64,000 nt of DNA, taken from positions 62,001 to 126,000 of the forward strand of contig CAJMQJ010000003.1 of assembly GCA_905215525.1 (NCBI GenBank), written 5' to 3'. The notes below the pieces were generated by a model that saw only the letters and a list, made by a program, of their open reading frames with translations, was not told the origin of the DNA and made no database searches. The stretch's first letter is position 1. The number at the start of each line of letters is the position of its first letter. This document shows, piece by piece, positions 41,914 to 50,758 of this stretch. Origin of the DNA: an uncultured bacterium. Its GTDB lineage: Bacteria; Actinomycetota; Coriobacteriia; Coriobacteriales; Coriobacteriaceae. Position numbers and translations under genes: made by a program.

Positions 41914-42846
41914 ATGTCCGATTTGATTAAACTGACGCCGATCTTTCACGAGAAGATCTGGGGCGGCCGCCAGCTCGAAACCGTATTTGGTTATGACATT
42001 CCCGAGGGTCCCATCGGCGAGTGCTGGGCCATCTCGGCACACCCCAACGGCGACTGCCAGATCGCTGAGGGCCCGTACGCCGGTCACACGCTGTCATGGC
42101 TGTGGGCCGAGCACCGCGAGCTCTTTGGCAACTGCGAGGGCAAGGAGTTCCCGCTGCTCATTAAGATTCTGGACGCCAAGGACGACCTTTCGATCCAGAT
42201 CCATCCCAATGACGAGTACGCCGCCGAGCACGAGAACGGCAGCCTGGGCAAAACCGAGTGCTGGTATGTACTGGACTGCGAGCCCGGCGCCACGATCATC
42301 GTCGGACAGCGCGCGCACGACCGCGCCGAGGCCGCGCGTATGATCGAGGACGGCCGCTGGGACGACATGCTCAACGTGCTGCCGATTCACAAGGGCGACT
42401 TTTTCCAGATTGATTCCGGTACCGTCCACGCCATCAAGACCGGCACGCTCATTTTGGAGACGCAGCAGTCGAGCGACGTGACGTATCGCCTGTACGACTA
42501 CGACCGTCCCGGCACCGACGGCAAACTGCGTCCCCTGCACATTGAGCAGAGCCTCGACTGCATCGACTTTGATGCTCAGGCTCCGACCGACGGCACGGTG
42601 ACCGCGCCCGAGGTCGACGGCGTGACCGAGCTCGAGTCTAACTCCTGCTACACCGTCGATCGCGTGCGTGTCAACGGCAGCAAGACCTTGGAGCAGCGCT
42701 GGCCCTTCATGTGCCTGTCGGTCATTGACGGCGAAGGCACCGTCTGCGGCGAGCCCGTTCACAAGGGCAGCCACCTGCTGGCCCCGAGCACCGTCAGCGA
42801 CATTGACCTCGAAGGCAAGATGGAACTGATCATCAGCCACCTCTAG
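41914..42846 (+). CDS. manA: Mannose-6-phosphate isomerase, class I
   Basis: The 310-residue cupin enzyme interconverts mannose-6-P and fructose-6-P. Zinc ligands are visible in SIQIHPND and GKTECWYVLD; the FFQIDSGTVHAIKTGTLILETQQSSD stretch holds the distal histidine and active-site residues. Two starts, ATG at 41908 and 41914, are possible; GGGGGT is 6 nt before the second. It is downstream of gntR, and both are likely co-transcribed. Confidence 0.92.
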   Translation: MSDLIKLTPIFHEKIWGGRQLETVFGYDIPEGPIGECWAISAHPNGDCQIAEGPYAGHTLSWLWAEHRELFGNCEGKEFPLLIKILDAKDDLSIQIHPNDEYAAEHENGSLGKTECWYVLDCEPGATIIVGQRAHDRAEAARMIEDGRWDDMLNVLPIHKGDFFQIDSGTVHAIKTGTLILETQQSSDVTYRLYDYDRPGTDGKLRPLHIEQSLDCIDFDAQAPTDGTVTAPEVDGVTELESNSCYTVDRVRVNGSKTLEQRWPFMCLSVIDGEGTVCGEPVHKGSHLLAPSTVSDIDLEGKMELIISHL

Positions 42847-42873
42847 GTCGCAACAACAACCAAAACAAAACAA

Positions 42874-42905
42874 GGGGCTCCCCCGTTCATCAACGGAGGA
42901 GCCCC
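42874..42905 (+). terminator. Terminator after manA
   Basis: GGGGCTCC/GGAGCCCC with an inner CCGTT/AACGG stem; the T-run is poor. Confidence 0.65.
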
Positions 42906-42994
42906 TACTCGTATCTATATATCAGCCCACCCGGCTCTCCAGACCAAATAGCGAACGAGCAAAGCGACGTTCGCAAGCAACGTTATCTAAGGAC

Positions 42995-43119
42995 CTGGGC
43001 GGGCGTATGGGGCAACATCGATCGCGAGTTCCGCACGCAAAGGAGAGCACTTAATGTGCTCTCCGTCTTGCGCAGGACTGCCCGAGCAGGCGACCAAAGC
43101 CTCCGGCGCGCCCGCCTAG
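42995..43119 (+). ncRNA. Possible second structured RNA upstream of RNA copy A
   Basis: CTGGGCGGGCG (42995-43005) can pair fully with CGCCCGCCTAG (43109-43119). Between them GGAGAGCAC-ttaat-GTGCTCTCC forms a strong 9-bp hairpin. It does not show the conserved loop of the RNA at 43129. Transcription in this direction is not shown. Confidence 0.35.
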
Positions 43120-43128
43120 CCGGATGTA

Positions 43129-43229
43129 CGGGTTTTCCAGGTGCGGCAGATCGGCCTGAAAGAGGAGGGCATAGACCTTGAGGTCATGCCCGACGATTGA
43201 AGGCCGAGGTGCCGTGCCTGGGAAAGCCG
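43129..43229 (+). ncRNA. Structured RNA candidate, copy A
   Basis: A 20-bp outer helix (43129-43148 with 43210-43229, one mismatch), a 7-bp helix TCGGCCT/AGGCCGA (43151-43157 with 43201-43207) and a capped hairpin GGGCATAGACC/GGTCATGCCC (43167-43191) fold in series. Internal loop strands are GAAAGAGGA and GACGATTGA. The same design with different helix sequences is found at 52461-52564. G-U pairs in the outer helix favour the plus strand. It ends 2 nt before the pcrA stop codon. Confidence 0.7.
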
Positions 43230-43230
43230 C

Positions 43231-46131
43231 CTAGGTCAGTTTCACTATAGGCGCAAAGCCCTTCATAAGCTTTTTGGTCTGGCCGGTTTTTTCGAATTGA
43301 ACCTCGATCATGTCTCCGGCGACCGAGATCACGGTACCGGTGCCAAAGGTCTTGTGGCTCACGGTATCGCCCGCGGCAAAGTCCTGCGACGCGCTGGCGC
43401 GATCGACCTTGCGCTCCACCGTCGGCGACACCTTGGACGACGGCTTTTTGGCTCGCGGCGCGCCCGAGCCAAAGGTCGAGGCAACGCGGCCGGCGTCAGG
43501 CGAAACCCCACGATGGCGCTCGGTCCCATAGCTGCTGCCGCCAAAGAAGTCGTCAAAGCTCGACCCGCCGCGCGAGCCGGAGCCGCCGGTCGAGCGCGTA
43601 TGCGAACCGAACACCTTGCCGCCATACATATCCGAGCCCATGCCCGAGCCAAAGGTGCCGTGACGGTCGCCGCGCTTCTCCCAGCCCGTGCCCTCAAAAC
43701 CGGCAGAACCGATACCGCTAAACTCGATATCCTCAAACGGAATCTCGTTGAGGAAGCGAGAGCGCGGGTTGGCAGAGGTCGAGCCGTAGGTGCGACGCGT
43801 GGCCGCATAGGTCAGGAACAGGCGCTTACGGGCACGCGTGATGGCAACGTAGGCCAGGCGACGCTCCTCCTCGAGCTTGCCCGGGTCATCGCTGCCGCCA
43901 AAGTCGTGCACGTGCGGGAAGATACCCTCCTCCATGCCGGCCACGAACACCGCCGGGAACTCCAGGCCCTTGGCGGAGTGGATGGTCATCATGGTAATGG
44001 CATGCGTCTCGCCGGCCAGGGAATCCAGGTCGGAGCGCAGGGCCAGCCACTCCATGAGTGCCGGCAGTGCCTTACAGGTGAGCGGACCGTAGGTGCGCTC
44101 GATCTCGTCGGCATGCACGGCGCCCGCCGGTAGCTCTGTTGGCGCGGCATACGCGTTGCCCGCGATGGCGGCGGCCAGGGCATCCTGCGGCGAGAGCGCC
44201 GGGGCGGCTAGGCTATCGAGCGGATTGGAGCCCGCGGCGTCACGAGCGCCGACAAGTGCCTCAAACGAGGATGCCGGAGCGGACGGCCCCGGCTCGGACG
44301 CGGGCGCACTCACCACGACGGACTCGGACTCGGCGACGGACGGCACGTCGGCAACACCGGCCGCGCGCAGCTCTTCTAGACTCTCGAGCGTACCCTCGAT
44401 ATCCTCGTGCGTCTCCTCAAATTCGGCGGCGACGCCCAGGAATTCCTGGATGTTCTCGGCGCGGCTCTCGGACTCCATGGTGCCCTCGGCGCGAAACGCC
44501 TGCAGCAGGCCCGTCTTATCGACAATCATCTCGACGACGTCCTTGAGCTCGCCGTCCATGCGGCGGCCCTCGCGCACCAGCGCCACAAAACTCGACAGGC
44601 CGTTGCGCACCTTGGCACTAAACATGCCCGTCTCGGCTGTTGCGATCTCGCAGGCCTGGAAGAACGAGCAGCGGTTGTCGCGCGCCAGCTGCTCGATCTT
44701 TTGGATCGAGGTGGAGCCGATGCCGCGGCGCGGCGTGTTGATGACGCGCTTGACGCTCATCTCGTCGGCCGGGTTCACGATCATCTTGAGATAGGCCATG
44801 ACGTCGCGAATCTCGGCGCGGTCGAAGAATCGCGTGCCGCCGACGATCTTGTAGGGCACGCCCGCGCGCAGGAACATATCTTCGAGGATACGCGACTGGG
44901 CGTTGGTGCGGTAGAACACGGCGATATCGTCGTAGCTCGTACCCTTGGCATGCAGCTTTTCGATCTCGCCGGCAATCCAGCGACCTTCGTCGCGCTCGTC
45001 GCTTGCCTGGAAAGCCTGAATCTTCTCGCCATCGCCCTCGGCCGTAAACAGGCGCTTGTCCTTGCGCTGCGAGTTGTGGCGAACAACGGCATTGGCGGCG
45101 CTCAGGATGTGACCCGTGGAGCGATAGTTCTGCTCCAACTTGACGGTCTTGCAGTTTTTAAAGTCCTGCTCAAAGTCCAGGATGTTGGTGATGTCGGCGC
45201 CACGCCAGCTATAAATGGACTGGTCGTCGTCGCCCACGACCATGAGGTTTTGGTACTTGGCGGCCAGCAGGTTGGCGATTTCGTACTGGACGTGGTTGGT
45301 GTCCTGATATTCGTCGACGCTAATGTAGCGGAAGCGCTCTTGGTACTTGTCGAGCACCTCGGGGCGGGTGCGCAGTAGCTCGAGCGTGCGCACGAGCAGG
45401 TCGTCGAAGTCCATCGCGTTGGCGGCGCGCAGGCGGCGCTCCAGCTCCAGGTAGACTTGCGCGGCCTTTTTGTCGTTGGGGCTATCGGCGCTCTTGAGCA
45501 TGTCCTCGGGCCCGATCATGGCGTTTTTAGCAGAGCTGATCTTGCTGCGGATCATGTTGATGGGGAACTGCTTTTGCTCGATGCCGAGCGCCTGCATAAT
45601 GTCGCGCACCATGCGCTTTGAGTCGTCGTCATCGTAGATGGTGAATTGACCGGTATAGCCCAGCAGGTCGGCGTCCTCGCGCAGCATGCGCACGCACATG
45701 GCATGGAAGGTGCACACCCACATGCCACGGGTGCCGCTTGGGATGAGTGCCGCCAGACGCTCGCGCATCTCGGCCGCAGCCTTGTTGGTAAACGTGATGG
45801 CAAGAACCTGCCAAGGCTTAACACCCAGGTCGCCGAGCATATGTGCGATGCGGAAGGTCAAGACGCGGGTCTTGCCCGAGCCGGCGCCGGCGAGCACCAG
45901 CAACGGGCCCTCGGTGGACAGGACCGCCTCGCGCTGGGCGGGATTAAGGCTGTCGATGTCGACGAGCGGCTTGGCGGGCTTGGGCGCCGGCGCGGGAGCG
46001 TCGTAGATGTCGAGCGGAACGAGCTCGGGCTCCGGCGCAGCGGGGGCGGTGTACGCATCGAGCGGCACGGGTTCCGGCGCAGGCGGCACGGGTACCGCAG
46101 TGTTCTTTTCCCAGGGCAGGGGCTGGGTCAT
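43231..46131 (-). CDS. pcrA: UvrD/PcrA-type DNA helicase
   Basis: The 966-residue SF1A helicase has Walker A LAGAGSGKTRV, motif II DEYQDTNHVQYE, DDDQSIYSWRGA, TIHSAKGLEFPAVFVAGMEEGIFPH and a final VAITRARKRL. The C-terminus has the KOW/Tudor-like fold (HKTFGTGTVISVAGD) that docks on RNA polymerase in PcrA. A Pro/Ala-rich N-terminal extension (about 60 residues) and an Ala/Ser-rich insertion before motif V make it longer than usual (about 720-750). The ATG at 46131 follows GAGGAG. Roles: repair and removal of stalled transcription complexes. Confidence 0.93.
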   Translation of the reverse strand: MTQPLPWEKNTAVPVPPAPEPVPLDAYTAPAAPEPELVPLDIYDAPAPAPKPAKPLVDIDSLNPAQREAVLSTEGPLLVLAGAGSGKTRVLTFRIAHMLGDLGVKPWQVLAITFTNKAAAEMRERLAALIPSGTRGMWVCTFHAMCVRMLREDADLLGYTGQFTIYDDDDSKRMVRDIMQALGIEQKQFPINMIRSKISSAKNAMIGPEDMLKSADSPNDKKAAQVYLELERRLRAANAMDFDDLLVRTLELLRTRPEVLDKYQERFRYISVDEYQDTNHVQYEIANLLAAKYQNLMVVGDDDQSIYSWRGADITNILDFEQDFKNCKTVKLEQNYRSTGHILSAANAVVRHNSQRKDKRLFTAEGDGEKIQAFQASDERDEGRWIAGEIEKLHAKGTSYDDIAVFYRTNAQSRILEDMFLRAGVPYKIVGGTRFFDRAEIRDVMAYLKMIVNPADEMSVKRVINTPRRGIGSTSIQKIEQLARDNRCSFFQACEIATAETGMFSAKVRNGLSSFVALVREGRRMDGELKDVVEMIVDKTGLLQAFRAEGTMESESRAENIQEFLGVAAEFEETHEDIEGTLESLEELRAAGVADVPSVAESESVVVSAPASEPGPSAPASSFEALVGARDAAGSNPLDSLAAPALSPQDALAAAIAGNAYAAPTELPAGAVHADEIERTYGPLTCKALPALMEWLALRSDLDSLAGETHAITMMTIHSAKGLEFPAVFVAGMEEGIFPHVHDFGGSDDPGKLEEERRLAYVAITRARKRLFLTYAATRRTYGSTSANPRSRFLNEIPFEDIEFSGIGSAGFEGTGWEKRGDRHGTFGSGMGSDMYGGKVFGSHTRSTGGSGSRGGSSFDDFFGGSSYGTERHRGVSPDAGRVASTFGSGAPRAKKPSSKVSPTVERKVDRASASQDFAAGDTVSHKTFGTGTVISVAGDMIEVQFEKTGQTKKLMKGFAPIVKLT

Positions 46132-46358
46132 GGGCGACTCCTCATCTGACGGACGGCGCGCCTGCGGGCAGCGCCATAGTTTGAGCCGTACCAGTATACC
46201 GAGCCGCGCGGACACCGACGCAAATCACACCACGACTCCGTGCGCGATCGTCAGGCCCGCCCCGGCAGATTTGGTGTAATGGGGTCAGGTTAATCTGCAC
46301 CACCGGAGGGATAGAATATCTACCGCTCCTACCCACCCCACATCGCAGGAGGGCCGTT

Positions 46359-47354
46359 GTGAAACACAAGGTGCTCTATTACATGGTCGACGGCTCGACC
46401 GAAGCTGGTCAAGCGGTGCTCGACACAATCGAAGGCGGCGACCAAATTGATCTGGTTGGCTGCGCGCACAAGCCCAATGTCTGCCCCACCGCCGAGCAGT
46501 TGGTCGGCTGCGAGGGCTTTGTCGGCGAGTTCGGTCCCATCGACGATGCGTGTGCCGACGACATGGCCGCCGTGGGGATACGCATCGTTTCGAATATGTC
46601 CATCGGCGTGAACCACGTTGCTGTCGACCGCTTGGCCTCACACGGCATCACCGTCACCAACTGCCCCGGATACTGCTCGGAAGACGTCGCTCAGCATACT
46701 ATTGCCTTGATGCTTGACCTGATGAGACAGGTTACGTTTCTCAACTGCGACGTGCGGACTGGCGTTTGGAATCCACTGGGCGGGTATACCATGCACCGCA
46801 CGCAGGGCCGCACGTTGGGGCTCGTCTTTTTTGGCAGCATCGCGCGTGCCGTGGTGCCTATCGCGCAGGCACTCGGCATGAAGGTGCTGGTGTGGGCGCC
46901 AACCAAGAGCGCAGAAGAGCTTGCCGCCGCCGGTTGTATCAAAGCGCAAACGCTCGACGAATTGCTTGGGGCCTCCGATATCGTCAGCCTTCATTGCCCG
47001 TTGATTCCGGAGACCGAAACGCTAATTGGCAAGCGCGAACTTGCGCGTATGAAACCAACGGCATTTTTGATTAACACGGCCCGGGGACCCATTGTGGACG
47101 AAAATGCCCTAGTCGCCGCGCTGGACGAGGGTATTGCCAGCAGTGGCACGCGCGGCATTTGCGGCGCTGCGCTCGACGTGCTCGCCGACGAGACCGCGCC
47201 CAACCAGGCCTTGATCGCCCACCCGCGCTGCATCGTCACACCCCACTGCGCCTACAGCACGCAGGAGGCCTACAACACCGTTCGTCATATGTCGCTTCAG
47301 GCCGTAGTGAACAAGCTCGTCTTTAACCGCAAGCCCCAGCATACCGTGGCCTGA
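46359..47354 (+). CDS. D-2-hydroxyacid dehydrogenase family protein
   Basis: The 331-residue product is an NAD-dependent dehydrogenase of the phosphoglycerate/glycerate dehydrogenase superfamily. The cofactor domain contains GRTLGLVFFGSIARAVVPIAQALG (the usual GxGxxG is altered to GLVFFGSIA), the catalytic Arg is in NTARGPIVDE, and the catalytic His is in TPHCAYSTQEAY. The start is GTG at 46359 with AGGAGGG upstream. The changed glycine motif makes activity or cofactor preference uncertain. A GGGAC-type hairpin begins at its stop codon. Confidence 0.82.
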   Translation: MKHKVLYYMVDGSTEAGQAVLDTIEGGDQIDLVGCAHKPNVCPTAEQLVGCEGFVGEFGPIDDACADDMAAVGIRIVSNMSIGVNHVAVDRLASHGITVTNCPGYCSEDVAQHTIALMLDLMRQVTFLNCDVRTGVWNPLGGYTMHRTQGRTLGLVFFGSIARAVVPIAQALGMKVLVWAPTKSAEELAAAGCIKAQTLDELLGASDIVSLHCPLIPETETLIGKRELARMKPTAFLINTARGPIVDENALVAALDEGIASSGTRGICGAALDVLADETAPNQALIAHPRCIVTPHCAYSTQEAYNTVRHMSLQAVVNKLVFNRKPQHTVA

Positions 47355-47387
47355 ATGCGGCAAAGGGACAGTCCCTTTACCGCATTC
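47353..47387. repeat. GGGAC-type hairpin at a stop codon
   Basis: GAATGCGGCAAAGGGAC pairs with GTCCCTTTACCGCATTC around a single A (one mismatch). It resembles the hairpin at 28124-28192 in layout and inner GGGAC/GTCCC. It may act as a transcript end. Confidence 0.6.
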
Positions 47388-47403
47388 GGCATTGTCCTCA
47401 AAC

Positions 47404-47626
47404 CGCCACCAACATTTTTCGAGTTGTGCGGCCTTTTCCGCTGGCCCCACGCAAGGGTTGCTGAAATAACTTGAGTGCCTTTGTCCTATTTTGGAAATAT
47501 TCTCGCGAATTTACGCATATAACTCACAGTAGCAAACACTACTGTGAATGCTGATGGTACCAAAATGGCGTTTTTTGTCAGCTAGAGACCTCCGAGAGGC
47601 CGCACAACTCGATTTTTGTTGGCGAC
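47404..47626. repeat. Palindromic-ended element with inner hairpin
   Basis: CGAGTTGTGCGGCCT (47420-47434) and AGGCCGCACAACTCG (47597-47611) are perfect 15-bp inverted ends with partly matching flanks. Inside, TCACAGTAG-N6-CTACTGTGA and GGTACCAAAATGGCGTTTTTTG occur; the latter is like the right ends of the 230-bp family. No gene is visible in 47388-47836. Confidence 0.6.
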
Positions 47627-47751
47627 CAGGAAGGACAGTCGACTCATTCGCCCAGATCACCATCTCCCACTGCGATTGGTGAAAAGGGCTCAGGCTATTC
47701 CAAACCAAGTTGGTGCAAAATTACCTGACCCCTTTTACCCAGCCCCTTGAC

Positions 47752-47792
47752 AAAGGGGGCGGCATAGACCTTTTGGTCATGCCACCCCCTTT
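47752..47792 (-). terminator. Long hairpin after uppP
   Basis: AAAGGGGG/CCCCCTTT encloses GGCAT/ATGCC and GACC/GGTC pairs. The inner hairpin is the same as the terminal hairpin of RNA copy A (GGCATAGACCTT, then GGTCATGCC). It lies 45 bp after the uppP stop and probably ends that transcript. Confidence 0.5.
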
Positions 47793-47836
47793 GAATGACA
47801 AGTTGTCGCCCTGACCGCCGCGCAGCGTCGACTAAG

Positions 47837-48817
47837 TTAGAGGCCGAGCATCGGCTCCAGGACAAAGAAGTACGCAAGCACCACGATGCCCAGGATGATG
47901 CGGTAAACACCGAAGCACTTGAAGTCGTGACGGCGGACGAAGCCCATGAGCCACTTAATGGCGATGAGCGAAACCACAAAGGCCACAACGCAGCCCACGC
48001 CCAGGATAGCGACCTCGTTGGCGCCGAACGTACCGCCCTTGATGAAATACTTGACCAGCTTGAGCGCACTCGCGCCAAACATGACAGGGATGGCCAGGAA
48101 GAACGTAAACTTGGACGCCACCGAACGCGTGCAGCCCAAAAGCAGGCCGCCGATGATGGTAGAACCGGAGCGAGACGTACCAGGCACCAGCGAAAGCACC
48201 TGGAAGCAGCCGATACCCAGCGCAGTCTTCCAGCTTAGATCCTCGAGCGTGGCGATGGAACCAAAGTCCAGATTCTCGTCATCGTCCTCATCCTCAGCGG
48301 TAGCCGTGGCGGGCGCCGCAAAATGCGCACCGGCGGGACGTCCACCCGACACCACAGCACGCGAACCAAACGAACCGGCAACGGCCATTTCCTCGCGCTT
48401 GTTTGCGCGCCAGTTCTCGATCACGATAAACAGCACGCCGTACACAATGAGCGCCAGCGCCACGACGGGAGCATTGTAGAAATGCTCCTCCATCCAGTCG
48501 TTGAGCGGCAGGCCGATCGCCGCCGCAGGAATGCAACCGAGCACAATCTTGCCCCACAGCACCCAGGTGTCGCGACGGCCCTCCTTGCCCTTGCTGGGCG
48601 AGAACGGATTGAGTTCATGGAAGAACAGCACGCAGACGGCCAGAATGGCGCCGAGCTGAATCACGACCAGGAACATATTCCAGAACGTCTCGCTCACGTT
48701 CATCTTGACGAACTCGTCCACCAAGATCATGTGACCCGTCGACGAAACGGGCAGCCATTCGGTGATGCCCTCGACCAGGCCCATGAAGGCAGATTTTAGA
48801 AGCTCGATAATATCCAA
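47837..48817 (-). CDS. uppP: Undecaprenyl-diphosphatase UppP
   Basis: The 326-residue membrane enzyme recycles undecaprenyl-PP for cell-wall synthesis and gives bacitracin resistance. Catalytic motifs EGITEWLPVSSTGHMIL near residue 15 and LVPGTSRSGSTI near 215 are intact. A soluble insertion of about 60 residues (Ala-rich, then acidic DEDDDEN) separates the central helices, making it longer than the usual 265-280. I infer a TTG start at 48817 because GAGGGGG lies 5 nt before it and the sequence starts directly before the first helix. Confidence 0.9.
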   Translation of the reverse strand: MDIIELLKSAFMGLVEGITEWLPVSSTGHMILVDEFVKMNVSETFWNMFLVVIQLGAILAVCVLFFHELNPFSPSKGKEGRRDTWVLWGKIVLGCIPAAAIGLPLNDWMEEHFYNAPVVALALIVYGVLFIVIENWRANKREEMAVAGSFGSRAVVSGGRPAGAHFAAPATATAEDEDDDENLDFGSIATLEDLSWKTALGIGCFQVLSLVPGTSRSGSTIIGGLLLGCTRSVASKFTFFLAIPVMFGASALKLVKYFIKGGTFGANEVAILGVGCVVAFVVSLIAIKWLMGFVRRHDFKCFGVYRIILGIVVLAYFFVLEPMLGL

Positions 48818-49066
48818 AGGGACCCCCTCGTTAGACACCCGCCGGTAGATGTTCTGCGGACGATGCGGGCGATGTCCCATTATCAACCGTTGGCGGTGCG
48901 ACCGCGCCTACCCTTACCAAAAAACTCGCCCGTTCACAGAATTGCGAGCAGTTAAACCGAAATCCTTGGGTATAACTGCAACAAGATAAAGTGTCCGGCG
49001 GCCAACGCGCCCGCGCCCGCCCGATGCACGAGCCCCGCGCCCGTGCGATAGACCAAGGAGGAAACC

Positions 49067-49504
49067 ATGAACGAGGGCTACACCAAGGTATTTGTTTCAC
49101 TCGACGGTACTGAGCAGCAGGATTTTGTGCTCGCACGCGCCATCAAGGTCGCCGCGAACAACGGCGCCAAGCTGATTATCGGCCACGTTATCGATTCCAC
49201 GGCGCTCGAGAGCGCCGGTTCCTATCCGGTCGATCTGGTCAACGGCCTAGAGGAGGCATTTAAGAACTCCATCGCCAAGCAGCTCGAAGAGGCCAAGGCC
49301 AATCCCGACATTCCCGAGGTCGAAGTCATGATTCGCGCCGGCCGCATTCGCGAGACGCTCAAGGACGAGATGCTCGACGTGGTTAAGCCCGACCTGGTGC
49401 TCTGCGGCGCCCGCGGCCTGTCCTCGATCAAGTATGCGCTGCTGGGTTCAATTTCGACGTTCCTGCTGCGCAACACCGACTGCGACATCTTGGTCGTGAA
49501 GTAG
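49067..49504 (+). CDS. Universal stress protein (UspA family)
   Basis: The 145-residue product has the Usp fold with an ATP-binding signature near the C-terminus (GARGLSSIKYALLGSIS, form GxxG-x9-GS). AAGGAGG lies upstream. It stands alone, divergent from uppP. Usp proteins are involved in persistence under stress or growth arrest. Confidence 0.92.
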   Translation: MNEGYTKVFVSLDGTEQQDFVLARAIKVAANNGAKLIIGHVIDSTALESAGSYPVDLVNGLEEAFKNSIAKQLEEAKANPDIPEVEVMIRAGRIRETLKDEMLDVVKPDLVLCGARGLSSIKYALLGSISTFLLRNTDCDILVVK

Positions 49505-49515
49505 GTTCCTTCCCG

Positions 49516-49609
49516 CCGGCGCAAGGCCTGCGGGGTTATCACGCCGACGTCCTCGCCGCTTCGCGGCTGCGGGATGTCGGCTTTGATAACCCCTCCCGGC
49601 CTTGCGCCT
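49516..49609. other. Very long intergenic hairpin
   Basis: Nested arms pair across 90 bp: GGCGCAAGGC/GCCTTGCGCC, GGGGTTATCA/TGATAACCCC and CCGAC/GTCGG with only small bulges. It lies directly after the usp stop and in front of a separate terminator, so it is either a 3'-UTR structure or an inserted palindrome. Confidence 0.55.
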
Positions 49610-49649
49610 TCGTCACCGTACTTCAGCGAGTTGGCTGATAAAAGATGGC

Positions 49650-49680
49650 GTGCCGCCCCATTTGGGGCGGCACGTTTTTG
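49650..49680. terminator. Terminator between usp and the histidine kinase gene
   Basis: GTGCCGCCCC pairs perfectly with GGGGCGGCAC around ATTT, followed by GTTTTTGTTTG on the plus strand. Confidence 0.88.
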
Positions 49681-49705
49681 TTTGGGCGGGCGTCTGCCGT
49701 GTGCG

Positions 49706-50749
49706 TTACTCAAAGTATTGGAACTTGTTGGTTGAGAAAGCGAACGTTACGACGAAGCCTTCGCCGGGCTCGGATGCCGCGGTGACGTCGATGCCCATCT
49801 TGGAGCACAGGCGCGCCACCAGGTAGAGGCCAATACCCGTTGCGCGCTTGGTGGTGCGGCCGTTGTCGCCGGTAAAGCCCTTCTCGAACACGCGCGGCAG
49901 GTCTGCCGCACACACGCCGCAGCCGTTGTCCGCGACAGTAAGCTCGATGCGCTCGCTCGCCAGGCCCTCGTCCAGCAACGCACCCGAAAACACAATCTTT
50001 GCGCCGTCCTCGCGCGCATATTTAATGCTGTTCTGAATGAGCTGGCCCAGAATAAACTCGAGCCACTTCTCGTCGGTAAAGACCTCGAAGTCGAGGTTCT
50101 CGCACACCGGGGCCACATGCGCCGCGATGAGCTCGCGGGCGTTGGCTTTAATCGCACCCGTCACCAAGGTCTTAAGGTCCCAGCGACGAATCAGGTAGTC
50201 GCGCTCCACGACTTCCGAGCGCGCATAGTACAGCGCCTGGTCGATATAGCGCTCCACGCGGGCAAGCTCGCGACCCAGGTCATCCACACGCGACAGATCG
50301 TCTTCGCTGCCGTCCAGGTTTTCCAAAATCAGATGGGCTGCTGCCAGGGGCAGCTTGGCCTCGTGGACCCAGCTCTCGATATAGTCGCGGTAGTCATCGG
50401 TCTGGCGCCGGCCTTCCGCCACCTCATCGCATGCCGCCTTGCCCACCCGGCGCAAGACCTCGTACTCGAGCTCGCCCTCAGCATAGGTCGGGCATTGCAC
50501 CATCTCCTGCACCCATGCGGGACTCTCGAGCTCCTCGGCCGCACGCTCCAGCTGGCGCAGAAAACGACGACGGCGCGCGTACTCGATCACGATGCCGAGC
50601 ATACCAAAGATAAAGGACACACCGACCGCCACGACCACGATAGAAACGGGTGCGCCGGCGACCGTCAGCACAAAGCAGCTCAGCAGCACGCCGCACGTCC
50701 ACACGGCGACGGGAAGCAGCGCATCTTTAAAGAACTTGCCAAACGACAT
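49706..50749 (-). CDS. Sensor histidine kinase (intramembrane-sensing type)
   Basis: The 347-residue product has two N-terminal membrane helices (about 10-32 and 34-56) with almost no outside loop, as in BceS-like kinases. The phosphorylated histidine is in SWVHEAKLPL. The N box QLIQNSIKYA, the DNGCGV G1 box and GIGLYL G2 box complete the ATPase domain. It lies 9 bp after its response regulator. BceS-type kinases normally sense cell-wall antibiotics through an ABC transporter, but none is next to it. Confidence 0.9.
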   Translation of the reverse strand: MSFGKFFKDALLPVAVWTCGVLLSCFVLTVAGAPVSIVVVAVGVSFIFGMLGIVIEYARRRRFLRQLERAAEELESPAWVQEMVQCPTYAEGELEYEVLRRVGKAACDEVAEGRRQTDDYRDYIESWVHEAKLPLAAAHLILENLDGSEDDLSRVDDLGRELARVERYIDQALYYARSEVVERDYLIRRWDLKTLVTGAIKANARELIAAHVAPVCENLDFEVFTDEKWLEFILGQLIQNSIKYAREDGAKIVFSGALLDEGLASERIELTVADNGCGVCAADLPRVFEKGFTGDNGRTTKRATGIGLYLVARLCSKMGIDVTAASEPGEGFVVTFAFSTNKFQYFE

Positions 50750-50758
50750 AGCCGGCCC

